The translations under genes were made by a program, and so were the position numbers. 64,000 nucleotides of DNA from Aedes albopictus (taxonomy: Eukaryota > Arthropoda > Insecta > Diptera > Culicidae): contig NC_085138.1 in the NCBI RefSeq assembly GCF_035046485.1, positions 341,756,263 to 341,820,262 on the forward strand. The letters run 5' to 3'. The notes beneath the pieces are model-generated. The model worked only from the letters and a program-made list of their open reading frames with translations. It ran no database searches and was not told the origin of the DNA. This document shows, piece after piece, positions 45,890 to 58,293 of the stretch (positions are counted from its first letter, which is position 1; every line of letters starts with the position of its first letter).

Positions 45890-48720
45890 CAACCAGTTCA
45901 AAAGCTTCAGAAATTTATTTAGGAATTCCTTTGAAAATATCTCCGAGGATTTACCCTGGAATTCCTTTACGAATTGCTTCAAACATATGCCTTTACAAAT
46001 TGCTTCTCCAGGGATCCCTTCTGAAATTCCTCTAGAAGTTCCTTCGGAAATTTAGAGATTGCTGTATTTGCCAAACGATCTTTCTGTACGAGTAGTGCAG
46101 GTTTGTGCCGCTATCTACTCGGTCGCCTTTTGTTTCAATTCTGCGGTGGTAAATGTAAGTAAATGAACCCAGAATTTTTAACTTTATTACAACGGTCTCC
46201 GAAGAAAACATCTCGAACGAAATCATCCTGTTACATATTATTTCAGAAAATCTACCATGTGTACTTCCAGAAGTGTCACGAAGAGTTCTTTAACGAAATC
46301 TGGCATGAATTGCTCCACCAATTTCTCCAAGATTGTTCACACATCATTTTAGGGATTGTATGAGAAATTCACCCAGGGATTATTTTAGAAATTCCTCTCG
46401 ATATTTATTCAGCCATTTCTCTAGGCATTTGTTTGGAGAATCTATTGAAGATTCCTTTAAAAAATCTTCCGAAAATCCTTCAAAAATTCTACTAAAAAAT
46501 CTCTCTAAAAAAATCTTTCGAAAATTTTTCCGATTATTCGGCCAAAAAATCCCTCCCAAATTCAAAAAATCTACCATGGATTCATTTGGAATTTTCATCA
46601 GGGATCTGTTTAACAAAAAATACTATTCTACAAATACCTTGTGGATGCTATCGACTGTTGATTCTTGAATCTGGGGGTTATTTCAGCGGTGCAATCTTCA
46701 AAGAGACATATGTTTTCTTTGTCCGACGTTTCAATGGTGCAAAATTTTTGCACACTGAAGACTGCAAGACCGAAAATCTTCATGTTCTACAAATACCACG
46801 AAGCATTCTTTCAAAGCATCTTGCATGATTTACTTCTGAAATTCTTCGATTTTTTTTCAACAAATTATACATGAATTTAAGCAGAAATTCCTCCAGGGAT
46901 TCTTTCAAAAATTCGTTCAGAGATCTCTTCAGAAAAATCTGTAGACGTTGTTTCAGAAATTTCTCCAGAGATGCTTTCAGCGATAGTTTCCCTAGAAACT
47001 CTACTAGAGATTGCTCCAGGGATTTCTTTAAAAAATCCTTCAGAGATTAACCTTTTTTTTTCGAAGCATTTCTAGATTTTTTTCCAAAAAATCCTTCGGA
47101 ACTTCCTTTAAACATTCTCTTAAACGATCATCCAAGAATTTATTAGAAAACATTCTCCGGGGTTTGCTTTCGGTATGACTCCAGGGATTTTTTTTTGAAA
47201 ATCTAAATTGCTGTCCGAAAATCTTCCTAGGATTTCTTTCGAAATTCCTCCAGGGACTTTAAAAAAAATCTTCTTAATAAAATTGTGAGATCCATTCGGG
47301 AATTTCCTGCAAGAAGTCCTACAGAAACTGCCCTAGGGGTTCCTTCACAATTTTTTCATGATTTTTCCAGAAAATCTGACATTGCGACCTATAATTTCTT
47401 CGGAAATATCTCCAGATTTTCCTCCAGAGATTTCTTTACAAATTTTTCTAAGGATTTTTTTCAAAAAACTTCCACAGATTTTTCGATATTTTTATGGACC
47501 CTTGCTGAAATTTATCTTAGAATTCATTTCAAAAATTTTCACGAGTTCCTGAAAAAATTTCCCAGGGATTCTTAAAAAAAACTTTCAGGGACTCCTTTAG
47601 AAACTCCTCGTAGAATTACTTTATAAAATCATCCTCCATGAAATCCTAAAAAAAATATCAGCCAGAAATTCTAGGGAAAACTTTCTAGGCACTCCTTTGA
47701 CTGTAGAATGCCCTCCAGAAATTTCTCCAAGAACTCATTGAGAAAGTCTTGAACGGATAGCTCCCAAAAATGTTGCATGGATTTCTTCAGAAAATACTTC
47801 AAGAATTCCTTTCAAAAACTCTTGCACAGATTGTTCCACAAATTCATCTTCGAATTTCTTCAGATTTTTTTATAGATGTTCCTCCAGAAATTTCACTCTA
47901 GGGCTTTTTTTAAAAGATGATACGGATACATTAAGAATCAGAAATTCAGAAAAAATTAAAAATTTTCTTAGAAGTTTTCCAAAGAATTTTGTCCAATGAT
48001 TGCTTTAAAAATTCTACGAGATTATTAGGGAAATTTCTAAGATTTCTTCCATTCCCTTAGATAATCCTTCAAGACATTTTTCTTTCAGAAATTGCTCCAA
48101 GAATTTGCTGAGAAAGTCATAGAACACCCTCCAAGGATTCCTTCAGAAATGTTTCTACAGATTCCTTATAAGAATCTCATTATAAGGATTCTCACGGAAA
48201 GGCTGGAAGACATTTTTGCAGATTCCTGCAGAAATTCACACAGAGATTTCATCAGATTTTCCGCCAGGTATTTACTCAGAAATTTCACCAGGATTTCCCC
48301 AAGCGTACCTCTCCGAATTTCTCTATGGATTCCTTAAGCAATTCATTTAAAAAATTGTTTAAGACTTTTATGAGGGGATTTCCCTGGATTTTTCTAAAGA
48401 GGTTTTGTAAGATATTGCAGCAAGGGGTAAACAGGTGCTTCTTCAGGCATTCCTCCTGGAATTTCTTCAGAAAATGCATCTATGGATTCTTAAAATATTC
48501 AACAGTGTAAAATATTCCTGTTTTTTTTCAGAAACTCTTTCAGGAATTATGTATTCCTTCAAAAATTTCTTCAGTGAAAATATCTTTAGAGACTTCTTTA
48601 ATATTCCTATAATTACTTAAGAGATTTCAGCAGGGATTCACAAGTTGTTCCACGATTTCTTTCAGAAGTTGTTCCATCAGTTCCTTCAAAGATTTCTCCA
48701 GAAATTCATCTAGAGAACAT
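45890..48720 (+). repeat. Long decayed 12-bp GAATTC-type repeat block
   Basis: About 2.8 kb in which degenerate units (AGAAATTCCTCCAGGGATT, TTTCTTCAGAAAAT) recur at 12-24-bp spacing, in the orientation of the 5' array. Many open frames of 60-110 codons rich in Phe, Ser and Arg arise from the repeat and are not genes. Confidence 0.6.
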
Positions 48721-49180
48721 ACAAGTGAAAGGACGCTGAAATCGGGGAACCTTAAATAACTAGCTCTGATTTTACCATGACAGCACTGGAAATAATTTAT
48801 CACACATCATGTCAGTAATCTGCCGAAGCATTACAATGATCTTTTTATGGAATTTGCTACAAATTTTGAAATTCAATCAGCTGCGTTTACGCCAAGATAA
48901 TGTAAAGCACTACCAAAAATATCAGAAATATATTATAATACTAGGTGAGGAAGTGACAAGAAATCCTGAATTAAGTTTGTTAGAAAGTTTTGAGAAAATG
49001 GCTGGCGAATTGGCAGTTTGCATGCATCCGCCAAAAAATGTGATCATTGCTAAGGGATCTGTAACAAATATTGCGGGAGAATCCATTGCTCAAAGAATTT
49101 CCATTAGAATCACTGAAAAAGTTTCCAAAGAGATGTTCGAAAAAAAAAATTACCGATCATTCAAAAATTTGTTTTGAAAT
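48721..49180. other. No feature recognised
   Basis: A 122-codon frame (48809-49177) is the longest open stretch; its product matches no family I recognise and its 3' half overlaps decayed repeat. Confidence 0.4.
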
Positions 49181-49700
49181 TGCTTTGGAAAATGACTATT
49201 AAAACTTCTTTGGAAACTCCTAAGAAAACTTCATTGGGAATTGTTGGCTCAGTTCCTTTGGAAATCCTTTCGTATTTTTTGTAGTAATTGCTTTTTCAAT
49301 TCTTATAACACTTCTTCGGCAATTTCGTTGAAAATTTGTCTTAGGGAATTTCTCACGCAATCATTGCAAATTCCTTCAGTAATCACGATAGCGAATTTTT
49401 AAATTTTATAAGAGACAGGTTGAAAAATTCCAAAAGAATAGCCGAAGGAATTCTCGTAGCGTACGTTAAAGAAATTGCCTTATGAATTTTCAAATTAATG
49501 ACCCAAGGAATCTTTCTAAGAGATTTTCAAACTAAATTTGATAGGAATTACCGAAGGCATTTTCAAAGAGATAGCCATAGAAATCAACAAAGAAACTTCT
49601 AACCATCCGGCAGTTTGTTTGGAAATTTACATTTAAAAAAACTTTGGAATTCCAATTCTTATAAACAGAACAAAAATAAAAATCTGAAAAATATTTCTTA
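49181..49700. repeat. Strongly decayed 12-bp repeat block
   Basis: Traces such as TTGGAAACTCC and CCGAAGGAATTCTCG at irregular spacing; close to the limit of recognition. Confidence 0.35.
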
Positions 49701-51478
49701 AACCAAATTTTAAAATTCCCTATTTGGGAACTACTGCTTCAGCCGGGGATCCTTCAACCTTTTTATCACACACTGTCACCCGCCTTCTGGTGAATGTAAC
49801 AACACATTTGTCATTCCGCATGGCACGACTTCTGACATACAGACAGACGACTTGTTTACAACCGTGCGCTTTTTTCGTGTATCTATTTCTATTTTATTTC
49901 TTTTTACCATTTGTATCTGCGAAGATTAATTGCCAATAGAACCTTGGCAATTGGATTCGCCCTTTTTGCTTCGCTTCGCTTCACGTCTGTGGCGAAATCA
50001 ACGACGGTGGCGACGCCGTCGACAACGACAACTCACTACTCAGTTATTTATAGTCAAATGGACTGAAGCGGACCGAACACCGTCAGGAACCGGACCTTCA
50101 CACCTCCTGCCCAACTAGCTGTAATGTAGGGGTGTTTATATTGTAGCTTCGACGACAGGTACAAATCTTGCTTCATCTTAAGTGCACGGTTGAATCACGG
50201 CAGTAAATGGCGATCAGCTGTTTGGTCACGGTGCTAACGGAGGTGTCGCGACTGCTCTAGCGGTGATCACGCTACCGTAGCTGTAGTGGGAACTGCAGTC
50301 TCCACGCGAGAGTTTTCATTCGGTGAAGGACGACAGGTTTGCAAGTGGCTGGCTGGAAACCTTTCGGTTTGGTCCGGTTGAGAAAATGACTAATGGAGTG
50401 ATTGAGTCGTGCACATTGTTGTGATAGCGGATTGATTGAGTTTCAAGGTGACAGAAGCGATTTTCAATGGTTTTATGAGCTAAAACCTTCATAAAACCAT
50501 TTGAGAGCCTCATTAAGGCTACTTAAAGTAACGAGAGCTTTTTTGAAGCAAGTTAAAGTGATTCGTGAATAATTAGGATAAATCATGTTTGTTAACCATG
50601 TCCAATCATTTCATACTGTGATTTTGACTGCATTTCAATGCAAAGACTGAATAAAAACTTTGATAAAGTCATTTTAAAACTCTTACAGCTTACATTTAAG
50701 AAGTTTATTTTTGAAAAGGTAATTATTGATACGTAATATAATATTCAAAACAAAACGGAAAACAATGAAATGTTATTGTAATATAATTATTGATGAAGGT
50801 TGTTCGATTCTTAAGCACTTCAAGGCTCAGTGGCAATTAAGCATGACGGAGCCATTAATACTGTTTATTTCACCAAGATTTAACCTTTTTGCAAATTTTC
50901 AGCAGAAATATTGCAAACAAAGCGTTAAATTACCAATGCGTATTTTTTCCGCGCACCATCACATTCGATTGTAAACAACCCCCATCCGTCATAATAGTAA
51001 GTACCATCATTTCTCTCAGCTTCAATCGAGCTGGGCGAGCATCTGCCTGCCTGCCTGCACATCGCCATCATTAGCGTGTTTTTCAATGTTCATCCAATTT
51101 AAATTTCAAATGAAGAACGAGCCCCCATACCGTTCCCCGTGTAATTTATGCGCGGGTACACACACGCTATTGCGTATGGATGGATGAACAACGGACGTCG
51201 ACGCCGCCGACGCCGCACCGTTAAGTTATAAATATTGCGTTGGCACTCAACCTTTTGAGCTCATGATGATAGAAGTACTCCGCCCGTTTTAAGTGGCGCT
51301 GAACGATTCGAGCGGCAGGTAGGTAGGTAGGCATGCATGTGCGTTTGAAATGCGACAGCCGAGATCAAATCACAACCATGGTAGCGCGATTCATCTGACA
51401 ATTGTTTGCTATGAAAGCCCTTTGTCACTGTGATCAAATGTTGTCCGAAAAAGGACAAAATTTGAGAGAAAATTACAG
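49701..51478. other. Unique-looking sequence, no gene recognised
   Basis: GC-richer patches at 49940-50330 and 51000-51400, with short CTGCC and GTAG tandem runs near 51042 and 51315. A TATAAAT occurs at 51227 without other promoter support. At 50475-50515 a short palindrome (TTTTATGAGCTAAAAC, CTTCATAAAACC) resembles the MITE family at 24395. Confidence 0.45.
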
Positions 51479-52968
51479 AATCAAAATCGTATCAAAATCG
51501 AATCGAAATCAAATTGAAATCGAATCGAAATCGAATCGAAATCGAATCGAAATCGAATCGAAATCGAATCGAAATCGAATCGAAATCGAATCGAAATCGA
51601 ATCGAAATCGAATCGAAATCGAATCGAAATCGAATCGAAATCGAATCGAAATCGAATCGAAATCGAATCGAAATCGAAATCGAATCGAAATCGAATCGAA
51701 ATCGAAATCGAATCGAAATCGAATCGAAATCGAATCGAAATCGAATCGAAATCGAATCGAAATCGAATCGAAATCGAATCGAAATCGAATCGAAATCGAA
51801 TCGAAATCGAATCGAAATCGAATCGAAATCGAATCGAAATCGAATCGAAATCGAATCGAAATCGAATCGAAATCGAATCGAAATCGAATCGAAATCGAAT
51901 CGAAATCGAATCGAAATCGAATCGAAATCGAATCGAAATCGAATCGAAATCGAATCGAAATCGAATCGAAATCGAATCGAAATCGAATCGAAATCGAATC
52001 GAAATCGAATCGAAATCGAATCGAAATCGAATCGAAATCGAATCGAAATCGAATCGAAATCGAATCGAAATCGAATCGAAATCGAATCGAAATCGAATCG
52101 AAATCGAATCGAAACCGAATCGAAATCGAATCGAAATCGAATCGAAATCGAATCGAAATCGAATCGAAATCGAATCGAAATCGAATCGAAATCGAATCGA
52201 AATCGAATCGAAATCGAATCGAAATCGAATCGAAATCGAATCGAAATCGAATCGAAATCGAATCGAAATCGAATCGAAATCGAATCGAAATCGAAATCGA
52301 ATCGAAATCGAAATCGAAATCGAATCGAATCGAAATCGAATCAAAATCGAATCGAAATAGAATCGAAATAGAATAAAAATCGAATCGAAATCGAATCGAA
52401 ATCGAATCGAAATCGAATCGAAATCGAATTCGAATCGAAATCGAATCGAAATCGAATCGAATCGAAATCGAATCGAAATCTAATCGAAATCGAATCGAAA
52501 TCGAATCGAAATCGAATCGAAATCGAATCGAAATCGAATCGAAATCGAATCGAAATCGAATCGAAATCGAATCGAAATCGAATCGAAATCGAATCGAAAT
52601 CGAATCGAAATCGAATCGAAATCGAATCGAAATCGAATCGAAATCGAATCGAAATCGAATCGAAATCGAATCGAAATCGAATCGAAATCGAATCGAAATC
52701 GAATCGAAATCGAATCGAAATCGTATCGAAATCGAATCGAAATCGAATCGAAATCGAATCGAAATCGAATCGAAATCGAATCGAAATCGAATCGAAATCG
52801 AATCGAAATCGAATCGAAATCGAATCGAAATCGAATCGAAATCGAATCGAAATCGAATCGAAATCGAATCGAAATCGAATCGAAATCGAATCGAATCGAA
52901 ATCGAATCGAAATCGAATCGAAATCGAATCGAAATCGTATCGAAATCGAATCGAAATCGAATCGAAAT
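51479..52968. repeat. 11-bp satellite array (AAATCGAATCG)n
   Basis: About 1.49 kb, roughly 135 copies of AAATCGAATCG, a compound of AAATCG and AATCG. It is very homogeneous, with occasional 12-bp (AAATCG twice) and 10-bp (AATCG twice) slips and a few point changes clustered at 52330-52480. Because 11 is not a multiple of 3 all three forward frames encode the same 11-residue cycle (SKSNRNRIEIE) and stay open; the reverse strand does likewise. These are not genes. Confidence 0.98.
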
Positions 52969-52992
52969 TTTCGCCGAAAACCTTAGGCTGAG

Positions 52993-53011
52993 TCGCAAAT
53001 CTTATTTGCGA
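52993..53011. repeat. Perfect 8-bp hairpin at the satellite edge
   Basis: TCGCAAAT and ATTTGCGA with a CTT loop, 25 bp beyond the last 11-bp unit. Confidence 0.6.
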
Positions 53012-54785
53012 GACGCATTTTCCCCTTTAGTTGGAAAGCAAATTGAACAAAAATAATGCTTCCTCGCTGTTTACTGTTTACCGAAACCCTTCCCGGAAGA
53101 TAAACCACTTCCGTTTTATGTTTTTTACCATTCGCCAATTGCGGTTACCGATCGTAGGTAGTAGTATGTGGGTGGTAAACGAAGAAATCCCAGTCTGGGC
53201 CTTTTTTTTCTCGTGAAATACAATTCCGAGGACGAGAGACAGTGAAATTTGAAACCTTCATCGTACGGTCGCCTTCGTTACACCCACGAACAAAAGTTCT
53301 ATCAGGTACAGCAGTAATCCTTCCTGTTTAGATATTTTTCCGAATAATATTAAGAAACATTTAAATTAAGGTTCAATTTAGATTTTTTGACGCATTTAAT
53401 TGACCTTAGTAAATATCTGTCTGTATGTGAGTATGTATGTGCGTATGTATGTTCGTATGTGACAGGATGCGTAACCCATCGTATATCATTGAAATTTGTC
53501 GGAAAACTTCAATGTTGTGACATGAGAACATCTGTTTTTCTCTTTAAAAAAATAAGCACTAAAGTGAGTTAATCAAGTTTAGTCGGGGAGATTTGCGACA
53601 CATATGTTCGTGTGCGATTCACATCTTTTGTGGCAAATCCAGCACGTGCTAACTCAGCCTTGCCGGTGCGTGAAGCTTCCAGCTTTTCGAGAAGAAAAGG
53701 GTTCCAGTTGCATGCCTTCGCTCGTCGTCGTCATCATTATTCAGTCGGATAAGATTTCCAGCAAACCAGCAGAACTAGGAGATTGCACCAGCAACAACAG
53801 CAGCAGCAACGATTGCGATGATCCAAAAGGGGGCGAAACGATTATGGAATATTTTCCTTGCCCAAGTGTTTTTGATGTTCTGTGATGCCTGCAAAGTTCT
53901 TCGTCGGCTCGACCCGTGCGATTATGTTCCACGTGAGGGAATCCAGTAACAAGTTTGCTGTTGTGTTCTCGAAGTCTGTGGGGTTTTGCGGTTTTCTAGT
54001 TGTGCGCGTACGTCAGCAAAGCGTTTATTATAATTGTTCGCTCGGAAGAAGTGAAGTCAGACAAGTGTGACGGTCCTTTGATTCTTCGGAACCTTCTAGA
54101 ATTAAGTTTTGAAGACAGAAAAACTAGTTTTACTATTAAAAATATTACACAGCAATTTGATTTGCCGCATTTCAACGTTTTAACTATAACATTTATGGTA
54201 TTCCACCATAAAATATATGGTAAATGAATATTCTTTTATATATAATTACAGGGATTCCTATAAACAGTACAATACACTGTATTGTTACACAATTGCAATA
54301 ATTTCTATAACAGAAAAATAGAATACAAATAGAATTAGAATATGATATGACTTATGGTTTATATCATACCAGGTCGTATTTTTTTTTTTATTAAACTATT
54401 GACTATAGTTCATCGATGTAATCTACACAGTACAGTCACAACACCACAAATTTCAATACACCTTTCAACAGAGAGGGAGTAACGTGCAAAAACCGCACGA
54501 GCGTCACGCACAACAAAGTTTTTGCCTCGAAGCCATTTAAATGAAACAATCGCCATCAACCAACGCAGTAGCGCAGTATACGATTCTTTGACTGTTTTGC
54601 CACCCCCGGAAAAAGCACAACCAACGCATACTATTTATTCGCTTGCCATTCGACAATGTGTAAACAAAACAATTAGCCTTTTAGATCCTACGCACCGCAG
54701 ATCACATGTTTTCCATGTGCGATGATTAGCAAGCACGTCGTAATATTTTCATTCGTTTGCTGATATTTTCGAATTCAAAAATATT
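53012..54785. other. Unique-looking sequence, no gene recognised
   Basis: Ordinary composition with a GTATGT-type simple repeat at 53425-53460 and short CAG/CAAC runs near 53790. Open frames up to 93 codons have no recognisable content. Confidence 0.45.
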
Positions 54786-55584
54786 TGTCTGATGGAAACG
54801 ATTTCGATTAAATTTATTGAAGAATTTCTGGGATATATTCAACTATTTTTTGTAGAAAATCCATTGAAGAAATCCTGCATAAAACGACGTAGATTTTCAC
54901 GAAAGAATTTCTGAAGTAATCTTTTAAAGTATTAAAAAAAAACTCTTAAAGATTTCCATAAAGAGTCTGTGGAACTTTTGGAGGATTTCCTGGAGGAATC
55001 CCAAAAAACAATACCTGAAGCATTCCCGAGAAGCATTCATGGAGGAATAACGAGAGGCATTCCTAGAGGAATCACGAGAGGAACCTCAGCAAAAGTTTCG
55101 GGAGGAATTACAGAAGAAATTCCTAAAGGAATCTTTGAAAGATTCTTGGAGGAATTGCAAGAGAAATTCTACAAGAAATCCAAAAGCAATCCCTAAGGAA
55201 TCCCAGGAATTTCCATAAATTACGGATTATTTTCAGGAAGAGCTCCGAGGAAAATTGCTGAAAAAAAATTTTGAAGGAATTCCAGGAGGAATTCTTCAAG
55301 GAATCCCAGGAATTATTTCTGAAGACATCGCAAGAGGAATTTCTGGAGAAATCCCAGAGAGAAAACCAGGACCAACTTTCCAAGAAATCCAAGAGCGATT
55401 TCAATAGGAACCCTACACAAATCCGTACAGAAATTCGTGAAAGAATTTGAAAAGGAATCGTTAAAAAAAAATCTGAAAAAAACTTAAGAAATTTTTTATA
55501 AGGAATCTGTAAAATTTCTGGAAGATTACTTGGAGAAATTCTTGGAAGATTCCCAGAGAAAATATCTGGAGAAATAACGGATAT
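54786..55584 (-). repeat. Decayed 12-bp GAATTC-type repeat block
   Basis: Units in the reverse sense (GGAGGAATCCC, GGAATTTCTGGAGAAATCCC). It continues at 55887-56240 beyond a SINE insertion. Confidence 0.6.
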
Positions 55585-55597
55585 ATAGGAATTCCTG

Positions 55598-55873
55598 CCC
55601 AAATAGCCTAGGCGGTAAACGCACGGGTATTCAGCATGACCATGCTGAGGGTGACGGGTTCGATTCCCGGTCGGTCCAGGATCTTTTCGTAAAGGAAATT
55701 TCCTTGACTACCTTGGGCATAGAGTATCTTCGTGCCTGCCACACGATATACGCATGCAAAATGGTCATTGGCAGAGGAAGCTCTCAGTTAATAACTGTGG
55801 CAGTGCTCATAGAACACTAAGCTGAGAAGCAGGCTTTGTCCCAATGAGGACGTTACGCCAAGAAGAGAGAGAG
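55598..55873 (+). mobile_element. tRNA-derived SINE, Gecko-like, (AG)n tail
   Basis: 276 bp with a tRNA-like head: A-box-like TAGCCTAGGCGG at 55604-55615 and B box GGTTCGATTCC at 55657-55667. Perfect 13-bp duplication ATAGGAATTCCTG at 55585-55597 and 55874-55886. The tail is (AG)n. It inserted into decayed satellite, and the duplicated target is itself a satellite unit. Confidence 0.93.
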
Positions 55874-55886
55874 ATAGGAATTCCTG

Positions 55887-56240
55887 CAGGAGTTCCTGGA
55901 GAAATTCCAACATAAATTTCTGGAAGAATCCTTGGATAAATTTCTTGAGAAATTCCTGGAGAAATTATGCAATTCAGAAAGTAATTTCTGGAGAAATCCA
56001 GGATTTCCTGACGGAATCTCAAGTGTAAACCGTTTCCGGGGTTTCTTGGGGGAATTTAAACTGAATTTGTGGAGGAATTCTTGAAAAAGTCCTAAGGCAA
56101 ATTCCTGGAAGAATACCTAGAGTAATTTCAGTGGGATCCCAGGAAAAATACTTGGAGGATTCACACGAGGGATTTCTGGATAAATTGCATTAGAATTTGT
56201 TGAAGAAATTCCAGGAGAATTTTCCTGGAGAGCATATCTA
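55887..56240 (-). repeat. Decayed 12-bp repeat block, continuation
   Basis: Same texture and orientation as 54786-55584 (CCTGGAGAAATT, GGAGGAATTC). Confidence 0.6.
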
Positions 56241-56264
56241 TTCGAATAAGAAGATCGATTTTTT

Positions 56265-57118
56265 TTAGTATTTTTTAATTTTTCTCAAATTTTGCATAAG
56301 CATTTTTCATGACCAAAAAGGGCTATTTGCTCAATCAGTTGGCCATTATGACTCTAGTCTCTCTTTTGAGAAAGGCCTATGCAAAACAATCAATGGAAAT
56401 GTTCAAAAAATATATCCTAGAAATTGATTGTCCGATCGATGAGCTGTCTGCGGCTATATTGTAGATAACTCATGGGACTACATGAAAAACGTATACACTG
56501 TTAAAAAAGTTGCAAGTTTCTCATATTATTTACAAATTAATCTTATTTAATTTTTTTAATCGCTTTTATTTTGTGTTTCTGTCATTTTGTAACTTGTAAA
56601 CTTTGTGTGGACAAACGTAATTACCCAACACACAATATGTAATATTGGATCACCCCGGAAAAAATCCTTCATGACAAACGACCGAAAGTTGGATATTTTA
56701 AATAAATATTTAACAAAAATCGCTGTATCTCGGAAACGGTAGCATTAAGCAACAATTTGCCGTATACCTTTTTTATTGCAAATTATGCGTACTTTCATAA
56801 AATCAAATTAAATATAAAAATAAAAATACAACTTTTTTTACAGTTTATTCGTTCTCCATATAGTCACATAAATTGTCAAAAGTATTGCCAAAGACAGCTC
56901 AACAATCGGACAAACCATTTCTTAGATAAGAATTTATAATTTTCATTGATTATTACTTAGGCCCTTCTTAAAAGTTAGGCTTAGAGTCACACAAATATAA
57001 CATTCGACGGTGACTAAAACACTACAGAATAGAATAAAAATGGCCAACTGATTATGCAAATTGTCCTCTTTAGTCATGAAAAATTCTTATGCGAAATTTG
57101 AGATGAATAAAAAAAAAG
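56265..57118. mobile_element. Foldback element (FB-4) with ~80-bp inverted ends
   Basis: TCTCAAATTTTGCATAAGC near 56279 and the following TTTTTCATGAC, then CAATCAGTTGGCCAT, return inverted at about 57040-57108 (GCCAACTGATTATGC, AGTCATGAAAAATTC, GCGAAATTTGAGATG). About 850 bp. The inner edge near 57007 carries GACGGTGACTAAAAC, also seen at the end of the 25488-25898 insertion. No coding capacity; target duplication not identified. Confidence 0.65.
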
Positions 57119-57169
57119 ACAAAAGAAAAATTTAAAGCAAGAATCGCCATTTTCGGTGGACATGGAGAA

Positions 57170-58110
57170 TTTTCAGTGGAAATTCTGAAAAAAACAAGGA
57201 AATTTCTGAAAGATTTCCAAGAGGAATTGCTGGAAGCAATCCACAAAAAATACTAAAGGAATCTCAGAAAAAAAAACTCCCAAAAGAATTTCAGGAGAAA
57301 TCCATGTAGAAATTTCTGGAGGATTCCCTGAAACAATTTGTGTAGGAATCCCAAAAGGAATTCGTGGAGGAACTCCTAGTGAAATTGCAAGAGGAATTCT
57401 GAGGAATCTCAAAAGAAGGAGGAATCCCCACAGAAACTCTTAGAGGAATTCTGGCCGAAATTCCTGGAAGAGTTTTAGTAAGAAGTTCAAAAGGAAACCC
57501 AGATGGAACTGCTGACGTAATCCTTGTTAAGACTCGTGGAGAATTATCTGGAAATACAGCTAAATAAACTCTTGAGGGATGTTTTGCAGGAAATTTATGG
57601 GTGCATTACGGTACAAATCTGTGGAATAATATATGAAGAAATTCATGAAAGAATTTCAGAAGGAATTTGTTAAGCAGTTTTTAACCACTAGAATATTTTC
57701 ATAAGGAACCAGCGGTACTTCTGGACGAATTCAAGGAAAAATTCTTGAAGGAATTCTAGTACAAATTCTTTGAAGAATCCCTGCAGACATTCCCGGTGAG
57801 GTGCTCGAAGATATTTCAGAAGCAATTCAAGAAAGGATTTTTGGAGAAATCTTTAGCGGAATTCTTGAAGAAATCTGTGGAGGATTCTCAAGATGATATC
57901 TTAGAGGAATCTCAAGTGGAGTTCTGGTTTTGTGGCAAGACAAATTACAGAGGAACCGCAGCAGTAATTCATGGAGAAATCCCAAGAGAATTTCCAGGAA
58001 AAATCATACGAGAAATTTCTGGAAGGATTTTTAGAGGAAACCCAGGAGAAATTCGTGGAAGATTTCTGAAAGAATACAAGTCTCAACAAAAATCTGAGAA
58101 GAAACGAAAA
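57170..58110 (-). repeat. Decayed 12-bp GAATTC-type repeat block
   Basis: Reverse-sense remnants (GGAGGAACTCC, GGAATTCTTGAAG, GGAGAAATC) over about 940 bp. A 105-codon frame at 57796-58113 is repeat-derived. Confidence 0.55.
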
Positions 58111-58143
58111 TAATGATATATTATGCTCTGCAAAATTGCATCG

Positions 58144-58293
58144 CACACAAATTACGTAACGCTGTAGGAGAAGGAGGGAGTCCAGCTTAGTGATACGATT
58201 CAAACAACATATGTTTGATTTTCATACAAAAAGCTTTACAAGGGCGAGGGGGGCGGTTCTGAAATTGTCGATTTGAGGGTTATGTAATTAGTG
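58144..58293. mobile_element. MITE-like element related to 45262-45428
   Basis: Left end CACAAATTACGTAACGCT and right end GGGTTATGTAATTAGTG form imperfect inverted termini. About 150 bp, non-coding. Confidence 0.55.

Noticed and set aside
48809..49177. 122-codon frame
   Set aside because: The second half overlaps decayed repeat and the first half has no recognisable similarity.
51402..52998. Long SKSNRNRIEIE- and FRFDFDSIS-type frames
   Set aside because: Products of the 11-bp satellite, open in all frames on both strands.
55598..55670. tRNA-like sequence with A and B boxes (also at 16524, 20250, 43771, 44650)
   Set aside because: Heads of tRNA-derived SINEs: repeated, with SINE bodies, tails and target duplications; they lack a credible full tRNA fold.
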